From the NCBI GenBank assembly GCA_902634075.1, contig CACPJA010000001.1, forward strand, positions 1-64,000: a stretch of DNA of 64,000 nucleotides. Direction: 5' to 3'. Positions 54,958 to 61,501 of this stretch are shown in pieces. This DNA comes from an uncultured Gammaproteobacteria bacterium (lineage in GTDB: Bacteria; Pseudomonadota; Gammaproteobacteria; Steroidobacterales; UBA11654). How positions within the stretch are numbered: position 1 is the stretch's first letter; the number at the start of each line of letters is the position of its first letter. The position numbers and the translations under genes were made by a program. The notes beneath the pieces are model-generated. The model did no database searches and was not told the origin of the DNA. It worked only from the letters and a program-made list of their open reading frames with translations.

Positions 54958-55555
54958 TTTACTGATAGTTATCACAACAGCAACTTCTGCTAACGAATCT
55001 ATGGCGCCAGCAAAAAAAATACTGGTTCTTGGAGATAGTCTTAGTGCAGGTCTCGGGGTTGATTATGACCAATCATGGCCTCTTCTCGTTGAAGAGGAAT
55101 TAAGAAGCGAGGGCTATGATTACATTGTTGTCAATGCAGGGATAAGTGGTGACACAACTTCCGGAGGTTTGTCTCGCTTACCCAAATTGATAAGCTTGCA
55201 TCAACCAGAAATCTTAATTCTTGAGCTTGGTGGCAATGATGGGTTAAGAGGAACACCGTTGGGCTTGGTCGAGAATAATCTTAGGAAAATGATTGAACTT
55301 TCTAATGAAGCCGGAATCAATGTCTTAATGATGGGTGTTCAGCTTCCTCCAAATTATGGGATTTCTTACACTACATCTTTTGAAGCAATATTTTCGAATT
55401 TATCCGAAGAGTTTGGCTTGGTATTAGTGAAAGGAGAATTGGCTGACATGATCAAAGATGGGCTAATGCAGTCCGACGGTATTCACCCGAATGCTCAAGG
55501 TCATATCATGATCCAACAAGTAGTTTGGAAAGACCTTATAAGGTTGCTGCAATAG
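54899..55555 (+). CDS. tesA: GDSL lysophospholipase/arylesterase, TesA-like
   Basis: SGNH hydrolase with the four blocks visible: ILVLGDSLSAGLGV (catalytic Ser), VVNAGISGDTTSGGLSRLP, ELGGNDGLRG and SDGIHPNAQGH (Asp and His). The frame upstream of ATG 55001 codes for a signal-like stretch (LSVAILLIVITTATSA, then NES), and ATG 54899 would provide a full signal peptide with a basic N-terminus (MFWTSKIDSFTKRSW). That start overlaps the 5' end of divergent ybbA. If translation starts at 55001 the enzyme would be cytoplasmic. TesA of E. coli is periplasmic and lies next to ybbA-ybbP, as here. Its end overlaps pyrF by 20 bp. Confidence 0.82.
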   Translation: MFWTSKIDSFTKRSWLSVAILLIVITTATSANESMAPAKKILVLGDSLSAGLGVDYDQSWPLLVEEELRSEGYDYIVVNAGISGDTTSGGLSRLPKLISLHQPEILILELGGNDGLRGTPLGLVENNLRKMIELSNEAGINVLMMGVQLPPNYGISYTTSFEAIFSNLSEEFGLVLVKGELADMIKDGLMQSDGIHPNAQGHIMIQQVVWKDLIRLLQ

Positions 55556-56234
55556 AGGCTTGTATTTTTTCAGCGGCCTCTCTGGGGCTGTCTGCGTTTT
55601 GAATTGGTCGCCCAACAACTATATAGTCAGCACCTCTTTCAAAAGCTTGTTCGACGCTAACCACTCGTTTTTGATCGTCTGTTGGTCTGTTTTCAACCGG
55701 TCGAATACCCGGGGTAACTATGAGCAGCTTTTGATCCACTTCGCTGCGAATATGATCAAGCTCCAGACCGGAAGCCACAATACCGTCACAGCCGCTGGAC
55801 AGTGCACGCTTAGCTCTTGATATTACCAGCTCTTCTACATCACATTTGAAACCCATATCATCTAGATCGCCCTGGTCAAGACTGGTGAGCGCTGTCACAG
55901 CAAGTACCTTGAGATTGCCTTTCTCAGCTGCTGCTGCTTCCATCATGCTTTGGTTACCGTGAATTGTTGTAAAGTAAGCGCCTCTTTGGCTCAGTCTTTT
56001 CACTGCTTTTGATACCGTTGCTGGGACATCAAAGAGTTTCAAATCGACAAAAACTTTTTTATCATTTTCAACCAGCCAGTCAAGCAAACTAAAATAGTCG
56101 CCGGTCATCATTAGTTCCATACCAATCTTATAAAATGACACGCTATCACCAAGCTCTACAACCAATTCTTTAGCGCGGCTAACCTCTGGGACATCGAGTG
56201 CAAAAATTAGTCTGTCGTTATTATTTATAGACAT
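55536..56234 (-). CDS. pyrF: Orotidine 5'-phosphate decarboxylase
   Basis: Final step of UMP synthesis, 232 residues. The catalytic array is KVFVDLKLFDVPATVSKAV (DxKxxD), with the start LIFALDVPEVSRAKELV, SGLELDHIRS, TPGIRP and the final VVGRPIQNADSPREA motifs. It ends 20 bp inside the tesA 3' end and begins 4 bp after aroB stops, so it probably belongs to the aroK-aroB-pyrF run. Confidence 0.95.
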   Translation of the reverse strand: MSINNNDRLIFALDVPEVSRAKELVVELGDSVSFYKIGMELMMTGDYFSLLDWLVENDKKVFVDLKLFDVPATVSKAVKRLSQRGAYFTTIHGNQSMMEAAAAEKGNLKVLAVTALTSLDQGDLDDMGFKCDVEELVISRAKRALSSGCDGIVASGLELDHIRSEVDQKLLIVTPGIRPVENRPTDDQKRVVSVEQAFERGADYIVVGRPIQNADSPREAAEKIQASIAATL

Positions 56235-56238
56235 TTAG

Positions 56239-57306
56239 CTACCCTCCTAGAACCTCTAAAAGATCTTCTTCAGAGTATTCCGATGTTAAAAATGCTTCGC
56301 CCATCTTTTGCAACAAGACCAGCTGAATTTTTCTTTCCTTAACCTTTTTATCGCTTTTCATAGCATTTATAAAATCATTAGTATTAATGTCGGGTGGCTC
56401 TATAGGTAAGCCGGCTTTTGTGAGTAGATCTTTAACCATCTCAACCTCCTCTTTGGAGATAAGCGACATTTTAGCTGATAACTTACACGCCAAAACCATT
56501 CCTGCTGCAACCGCTTCCCCGTGCAACCAATCACTATAGCCTGTTTGAAGCTCTATGGCATGCCCAAAAGTATGGCCAAAATTAAGGATGGCTCTAATGG
56601 ACTGCTCCTTTTCATCGGCGCTCACAATCTCTGATTTAATTTGGCAGGAACGCTGTATTGCGTGCCCGAGTGCTGCCCGGTCGTGTTTTAAAATATTTTG
56701 AATATTATCATTCAACCAAGATAGAAACTTTGTATCGTGGATCAGTCCATATTTGATTATTTCAGCAAGGCCCGCTGACATTTCTTTCTCGTTTAATGTC
56801 GATAGAAAAGCAGTATCACAAATAACTGCTGATGGCTGATAAAAAGAGCCCACCAGATTTTTCCCGTAACTATTATTAACGCCAGTTTTCCCGCCAACTG
56901 ATGCGTCAACCTGTGCTAATAAGGTTGTTGGAATTTGTATTAGGTTTATGCCTCGCATGAAAATAGAGGCTGCAAAACCCCCCATATCGCAAATCACGCC
57001 GCCTCCTAAACTGATAAGTGTTGCATCTCGTCCAAGCCCTGCTTCAAGCATATGATGAATAACTTTATGAACATTTTTTAATGTCTTTTCTTGTTCGCCA
57101 TCTGGGAGGCTGAAGGTAACGATATTCTTATCGGGTAAGCTTGCTTTGATCTGTTCAAGATAAAGTGGTCCAACCGTTTCATTGGTCAGAACAAGAACGT
57201 CATTGCCTAGAACAGAATCAGTAATCGCCTGTGGTTCGGAGCTGGAACCTTTGCCTATAAATATTGGATAACTTCTATCTCCTAAATTTACTTGTTCAAT
57301 ATTCAT
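56239..57306 (-). CDS. aroB: 3-Dehydroquinate synthase
   Basis: Second step of the shikimate pathway; 355 residues (E. coli 362). NAD-binding GGGVICDMGGFAASIFMRG, IPTTLLAQVDASVGGKTGVN, AEIIKYGLIHD and LNFGHTFGHAIE (metal ligands) are all present. It overlaps aroK by 11 bp, the usual proteobacterial aroK-aroB order. Products feed chorismate to the trp operon located some 8 kb away. Confidence 0.96.
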   Translation of the reverse strand: MNIEQVNLGDRSYPIFIGKGSSSEPQAITDSVLGNDVLVLTNETVGPLYLEQIKASLPDKNIVTFSLPDGEQEKTLKNVHKVIHHMLEAGLGRDATLISLGGGVICDMGGFAASIFMRGINLIQIPTTLLAQVDASVGGKTGVNNSYGKNLVGSFYQPSAVICDTAFLSTLNEKEMSAGLAEIIKYGLIHDTKFLSWLNDNIQNILKHDRAALGHAIQRSCQIKSEIVSADEKEQSIRAILNFGHTFGHAIELQTGYSDWLHGEAVAAGMVLACKLSAKMSLISKEEVEMVKDLLTKAGLPIEPPDINTNDFINAMKSDKKVKERKIQLVLLQKMGEAFLTSEYSEEDLLEVLGG

Positions 57307-57817
57307 TGATTTCTCTTTGTATCTCTTTTGACATCTCTTGCAAAGACTTATTATCAGTCATAATTGTTATGTCTGCTATTTCTTCATAGAGGGGGCCCCT
57401 TGTCAACATCAGTTTCTCAAGGGTTTCTTCGGCGTCTTTATTTTTTAAAAGCGGTCTATTGTTGCTTGAGGCTGTTCTTTCAACCTGGGAAGAAATGCTT
57501 GTTTGAAGATAAACCACCGTGCCTCTATCTTTTAGTATGTTCCTGTTTTCTTTAGATAAAACAATACCTCCCCCAGTGGAAAGAACCATATTGTTATCAG
57601 CTAAACACTCTTTTAATGCTAAACATTCTCTTTTTCTAAAACCTTCTTCTCCTTCCATATCAAAAATGTAGGCGATATCTACCCCAGTCTTTTTCATGAT
57701 TTCCTCATCGGTATCAAGAAACTTTTTATCTAAATTGTTTGCTAGTAATCTAGCGACAGAGGTTTTTCCCGAACCCATGGGTCCAATGAGTAGAATATTG
57801 TTAGTGTTATTTGGCAT
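57296..57817 (-). CDS. aroK: Shikimate kinase
   Basis: Phosphorylates shikimate with ATP, 173 residues, the usual size. Walker A GPMGSGKTSVARLLA, FLDTDEEIMKKTGVDIAYIF (shikimate-binding Asp), EGFRKREC, and STGGGIVLSKENR. It is the first gene of the aroK-aroB-pyrF run; gltA lies 66 bp upstream on the same strand. Confidence 0.96.
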   Translation of the reverse strand: MPNNTNNILLIGPMGSGKTSVARLLANNLDKKFLDTDEEIMKKTGVDIAYIFDMEGEEGFRKRECLALKECLADNNMVLSTGGGIVLSKENRNILKDRGTVVYLQTSISSQVERTASSNNRPLLKNKDAEETLEKLMLTRGPLYEEIADITIMTDNKSLQEMSKEIQREINEY

Positions 57818-57882
57818 AAACAGTAAAAAGCGATAAAGCTAAGATTATATTAAGTTGAAATAGGGTTGGTGAAGAAATTATA

Positions 57883-59175
57883 TTATCGTTGGTCAATCGC
57901 AATATAATCTCGTCGTTGTTCGCCAAGATAAAGCTGTCTTGGTCGACCAATCTTTAGGCTTGGTTGAGACTGCATCTCACACCAATGTGTAGCCCAGCCT
58001 AAGGTTCTGGCCAAAGCAAACATAACTGTGAACATTTCTTTTGGTATGCCCATTGCTTGATAAATAATTCCAGAATAAAAATCTACATTAGGGTACAAAT
58101 TGCGCTCTATAAAGTATTCGTCCTTTAGGGCTATTTGCTCCAACTCTTGAGCAAGCTCAAACATCGGATCATCATCATTCTCCATAGCATTCAAGACCTT
58201 ATGGCACTCCTCTCTAATAATCGTTGCTCTGGGATCAAAGTTTTTATAAACCCTGTGTCCAAATCCCATAAGTCTAAATCGGTCATTTTTGTCTTTAGCT
58301 TTTGCAATATACTTTGGAATGTTGTCTTTGTTACCTATTTCACCAAACATTTTAACGACAGCTTCATTTGCACCGCCATGAGCGGGGCCCCACAATGCTG
58401 CGACACCTGCTGCAATTGATGCATAAGGGTTAGTTCCAGAGCTTCCGGTTAGTCTAACTGATGAGGTGCTACAGTTTTGCTCATGATCTGCGTGCAAAAT
58501 CATAAGTATGTCTAACGCTTTAGCAAAAACCGGGTCTATCTTATACTCGCCATTACCTCCGAAAAACAGGCTCAAAATATTTTCTGAATAGCTCAACTCT
58601 TCGTGATACTGTCCTATGTTTGTTTGGTTTCTATGATTAAAAATGCTAGCAACTAATATGGGCGTTTTACCAAGCACATTGAAAAAGAATTTTTTTTGGT
58701 CTTCGTGGTTTTTAATATCGATTTCATCATGATAAATACTGGAAAGTGATGCCATTGCTGTTGTAAGCATAGCCATCGGGTGTGAATCTTTATCGAGGCC
58801 TTCAAATAGTTTTTTAGTTTGTTGGGGTATGACCATATTAGCCTTAACATTTGCCCTAAAATCTTCAAGACTGTTTTCACTTGGAAGCTCTCCGTTGAAG
58901 AGCAAGTATGCAACCTCTAGATAAGTGCTTAATTCTGCAAGTTGCTCAATTGGGTAGCCTCTGTATTCCAATATGCCTTCGTTGCCATCAATATAGGTAA
59001 TGTAGCTTTCACAGCTAGCTGTAGCCGAGTAAGAAGGATCAAATGTAAACAGCCCTGTTTGACTATAGAGTCTCTTTAAGTCAATTACGTTAGGGCCTAC
59101 AGTTGCCTCTTTAACATCGAGTTCGAATGAGCCCGAGTTAGTTTTGAGGCTGATGGTTTTGTTTTTTTTTTGCAC
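57883..59175 (-). CDS. gltA: Citrate synthase
   Basis: Type II, probably hexameric citrate synthase of 430 residues (E. coli 427), NADH-sensitive by family. The catalytic His are in WGPAHGGANEAVVKM and GFGHRVYKNFDPRA, and the Asp in NVDFYSGIIYQAMG. The N-terminal small domain starts with LKTNSGSFELDVKEATVG. It follows rpmE by 17 bp, so TCA-cycle entry may be co-transcribed with a ribosomal protein gene, an uncommon pairing. Confidence 0.96.
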   Translation of the reverse strand: MQKKNKTISLKTNSGSFELDVKEATVGPNVIDLKRLYSQTGLFTFDPSYSATASCESYITYIDGNEGILEYRGYPIEQLAELSTYLEVAYLLFNGELPSENSLEDFRANVKANMVIPQQTKKLFEGLDKDSHPMAMLTTAMASLSSIYHDEIDIKNHEDQKKFFFNVLGKTPILVASIFNHRNQTNIGQYHEELSYSENILSLFFGGNGEYKIDPVFAKALDILMILHADHEQNCSTSSVRLTGSSGTNPYASIAAGVAALWGPAHGGANEAVVKMFGEIGNKDNIPKYIAKAKDKNDRFRLMGFGHRVYKNFDPRATIIREECHKVLNAMENDDDPMFELAQELEQIALKDEYFIERNLYPNVDFYSGIIYQAMGIPKEMFTVMFALARTLGWATHWCEMQSQPSLKIGRPRQLYLGEQRRDYIAIDQR

Positions 59176-59192
59176 TTATATACTTCTATGCC

Positions 59193-59399
59193 TTAAGACT
59201 GAATGCCAAATCGTTTTCTAAACTTATCAACTCTACCAGCAGTATCTACAATCTTTTGTTGTCCTGTATAGAATGGGTGACATGAAGAGCAAACTTCAAT
59301 AGCAAGATCTTCAAGTAAAGTGGACTTAGTGACAAATGAGTTGCCACAAGAACAAGTAACTTTAATTTCATTGTATTCTGGATGTGTTTCTTTTTTCAT
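59193..59399 (-). CDS. rpmE: 50S ribosomal protein L31 (zinc-binding form)
   Basis: A 68-residue protein ([20 protein letters not shown]) with the zinc ligands C16, C18, C37 and C40 (CSCGN and CSSCHP), so it is the zinc-form L31 rather than the Cys-free paralogue used in zinc starvation. [20 protein letters not shown] is the family mark. A possible promoter (TTGACA at 59437-59432, 17 bp, TCTAAC) lies just upstream, at the edge of the gene-free interval. Confidence 0.95.
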   Translation of the reverse strand: MKKETHPEYNEIKVTCSCGNSFVTKSTLLEDLAIEVCSSCHPFYTGQQKIVDTAGRVDKFRKRFGIQS

Positions 59400-59638
59400 T
59401 TTTAGCCGGTTAGAAATTATTTTTTATTTATTGTCAAACCCAAATATTTTTTGGGTGGCAAGGATAACGACTTGTGGTGACATTTTCAAGAAAATTAGGC
59501 GGGGCTTTTGTTGGCTTTATCCACAAAATCTGTGGATAACTTTGTGGAAAACAGTAAAAAATAAAGCGATATGTTCAAAAACGCTGATTATTACAAAATT
59601 GTGTAAAAAATATACAGTTTTGCCCTTTTACCATTTAT

Positions 59639-59652
59639 ATCAATACTTTATA
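59639..59652 (+). repeat. 14 bp direct repeat, copy 1 (with IHF-like site)
   Basis: ATCAATACTTTATA occurs here and again at 59776-59789, 137 bp apart, both in the gene-free interval. With the base before it, this copy fits the IHF consensus WATCAANNNNTTR exactly; the second copy fails at the first base only. Confidence 0.8.
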
Positions 59653-59775
59653 AGGATTTATTATTGTAATCTAGTTGAAATGATCTCTAATTGATCTATA
59701 AAAATTTAAAGTTTTTTTTTCTGTGAATAATTAGCAAAATTATTCGACTAACAGAAAACATCAAATTCATTAATG

Positions 59776-59789
59776 ATCAATACTTTATA
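59776..59789 (+). repeat. 14 bp direct repeat, copy 2
   Basis: Second exact copy of ATCAATACTTTATA, near the rdgB end. It overlaps a GATC site (59775-59778) and misses the IHF consensus at one position. Confidence 0.8.
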
Positions 59790-59809
59790 TCGCATTAATT
59801 CACAAATTT

Positions 59810-60400
59810 TCATGAAATATGTTGTTTAAGTTTTGCAAGCGCTTTTGCTCGATGACTTATTTTGTTTTTGTGTTTGGCTTGAAGCTCTGCTGATGACTTC
59901 CCTGTTTTTGGGTCTAAAAAAAGTGGGTCATAACCAAACCCTCTTGACCCTTTATGCTTTAACAATATCTCACCCTTCCAAGTTCCGCTAAAGGTATGAA
60001 CCTTTTTTGGGTCCTCATTTTCTATTAGTGCAATTACGCATTCAAACCTTGCGTTTCTGTTGTTTGTCTTTTTCTCTTCTAGTTTTCTTAATAACTTCCT
60101 GTTGTTCTTTTCGTCAGTTGCATCCTCTCCGCTGTAGCGAGCTGAATAGACTCCTGGCTCACCATCTAAAGCCTCGACCACTAATCCTGAATCATCTCCA
60201 ATTGTTGATAGGCCTGTTATTTTATGAATCTCACGAGCTTTGATAATAGCGTTCTCTTTAAAACTCGTTCCTGTTTCAGGTATTGGTCCTATGTTGAAGT
60301 CAGCTTGTTTTAAAACTTGATAGGCATGACCGAGGATATCTTTGATTTCAAGAATCTTGTGTTCGTTATTAGAGGCAAGTACTAGGGTCTTTTTCTTCAT
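59810..60400 (-). CDS. rdgB: dITP/XTP pyrophosphatase
   Basis: Removes non-canonical purine triphosphates before they enter DNA. From ATG 60400 it has 196 residues (E. coli 197); an in-frame upstream ATG would add 12 unlikely residues. LVLASNNEHKILEIKDIL, STIGDDSGLVVEALDGEPGV, YSARYSGEDATDEKNN and GSRGFGYDPLF are the family motifs. It is the only minus-strand gene to the right of the candidate origin, and divergent from gmk. Confidence 0.94.
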   Translation of the reverse strand: MKKKTLVLASNNEHKILEIKDILGHAYQVLKQADFNIGPIPETGTSFKENAIIKAREIHKITGLSTIGDDSGLVVEALDGEPGVYSARYSGEDATDEKNNRKLLRKLEEKKTNNRNARFECVIALIENEDPKKVHTFSGTWKGEILLKHKGSRGFGYDPLFLDPKTGKSSAELQAKHKNKISHRAKALAKLKQHIS

Positions 60401-60459
60401 ATGTATTTTGAAAAATTTTATAGGGTAATTTAACAAAGCATTATATATTTGTTCTGGTA

Positions 60460-61077
60460 ATGAGTACTAACAGTCCTTTAATAATCGTAATTTCTGCCCC
60501 ATCTGGAACAGGCAAAACGACTATTGTAAGAGAATTAATTAGGAAGAATGAAAATTTAGTGGCCTCTGTTTCTTACACAACCAGAAAGAAGCGAGCTAAT
60601 GAGATCGACGGCAAAGATTATAATTTTGTTTCTTCAGAACTGTTTTCAACAATGGTTGAAGAGAAATCATTTCTAGAACACGCTAAAGTTTTTGATTGTT
60701 TTTATGGGACACCAAAACAAGAGGTTGAAGACAACCTAAATAAAGGCTTAAACGTTATTCTTGAAATTGACTGGCAAGGGGCTATGCAAATTAAGAAGGA
60801 GAGATCCGATTGTTTAATGTTGTTTATAATTCCACCCTCAAAAGAAGAGTTGATGCTTAGACTAAAAAAAAGAGGGACCGATAGCAATAACGAAATTCGG
60901 CTCAGGTTTGACGAAGCTTTGAACGACTTAAACCAATATCAAAACTTCGATAACGTCTTTATTAATGAGGATGTCAGGTCAACTGTTCAGGCAATAACAG
61001 CATTCATCAAAGACCCTAGCAAGGCAAGCTCTTTAAATGACGAGGTAATGACGATAATTCGTAGCTTTCGTTCTTGA
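60460..61077 (+). CDS. gmk: Guanylate kinase
   Basis: Phosphorylates GMP to GDP; 205 residues (E. coli 207). P-loop SAPSGTGKTTIVRELI, GMP-binding SVSYTTRKKRANEIDGKDY, and LEIDWQGAMQIKKER. It opens the conserved gammaproteobacterial cluster gmk-rpoZ-spoT, all involved in guanine nucleotide balance and the stringent response. Confidence 0.96.
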   Translation: MSTNSPLIIVISAPSGTGKTTIVRELIRKNENLVASVSYTTRKKRANEIDGKDYNFVSSELFSTMVEEKSFLEHAKVFDCFYGTPKQEVEDNLNKGLNVILEIDWQGAMQIKKERSDCLMLFIIPPSKEELMLRLKKRGTDSNNEIRLRFDEALNDLNQYQNFDNVFINEDVRSTVQAITAFIKDPSKASSLNDEVMTIIRSFRS

Positions 61078-61090
61078 GCATAGAAACCTA

Positions 61091-61118
61091 TTGACATCTA
61101 CTGATCTGCAAGTAATCT
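61091..61118 (+). promoter_or_regulatory. Putative rpoZ promoter
   Basis: A perfect -35 TTGACA at 61091-61096 in the 69 bp between gmk and rpoZ, followed at 16 bp by a weak -10 (TAATCT). It could give rpoZ-spoT transcription independent of gmk. The weak -10 leaves this tentative. Confidence 0.4.
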
Positions 61119-61146
61119 ATGCCATCTAAAATAGGTGGTATATATT

Positions 61147-61410
61147 ATGGCTAGAGTTACTGTAGAAGATTGTTTAGAGCACACTGAGGGTATTTTTGAT
61201 CTCGTAAAGCTTGCTTCAAAAAGAGCGAGGAGAATTGCTAACGGCTCTGAAACTTTGCTTGAAGAACAACAGAATGACAAACCGTCTGTTCTTGCTCTTA
61301 GGGAGATAGCTGAAGGACACCTTGATAATCCCGACTTTCACAGGACTGAAAGCGACCTAGAAAAAGAACTCGCTGAAGAGCTTTCTAAAACAGAAGAAGA
61401 TATAGCCTAG
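61147..61410 (+). CDS. rpoZ: RNA polymerase omega subunit
   Basis: An 87-residue protein from ATG 61147 (E. coli 91). [20 protein letters not shown], then [12 protein letters not shown], and [13 protein letters not shown] are the family blocks; the tail is acidic ([19 protein letters not shown]). Omega supports polymerase assembly and, in E. coli, one ppGpp-binding site. It lies between gmk and spoT. Confidence 0.95.
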   Translation: MARVTVEDCLEHTEGIFDLVKLASKRARRIANGSETLLEEQQNDKPSVLALREIAEGHLDNPDFHRTESDLEKELAEELSKTEEDIA

Positions 61411-61501
61411 TTCTATAGAGGTATTCAACAAACCAATTCAAAAAGCAGGGTCTACTGTTGTAGAATTATTTCTATAGTACTAACCAAACTGAATAAGAAA
61501 G

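Larger units (their letters stand above)
59400..59809. other. Candidate replication origin (gene-free AT-rich interval)
   Basis: The largest gene-free interval in the window. Five sites match the DnaA-box consensus TTWTNCACA: TTATCCACA at 59517-59525 (+) and 59531-59539 (-), TTTTCCACA 59543-59551 (-), TTTTACACA 59600-59608 (-), TTATTCACA 59722-59730 (-). In random uniform sequence about 0.03 such sites would be expected here. One IHF-consensus match (59638-59650), a 14 bp direct repeat and three GATC sites lie in or beside the most AT-rich part (about 59555-59810). Genes run away on both sides (minus to the left, mostly plus to the right). No dnaA, dnaN or parAB gene is in view, so origin function is inferred. 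Confidence 0.5.

Noticed and set aside
59438-59456. ACCCAAA/TTTGGGT hairpin near rpmE as a terminator
   Set aside because: It lies upstream of rpmE, next to its possible -35, and has no T-tail on either strand; it may be a regulatory site but nothing supports this further.
59320-59694. Plus-strand open frame of 124 codons through the gene-free interval
   Set aside because: It begins inside rpmE, has no ribosome site, reads through DnaA boxes and looks like unselected AT-rich sequence.
61451-61470. TCTACTGTTGTAGA hairpin before spoT as a terminator
   Set aside because: The stem has only five pairs and there is no T-run; the gene cluster continues in the same direction.
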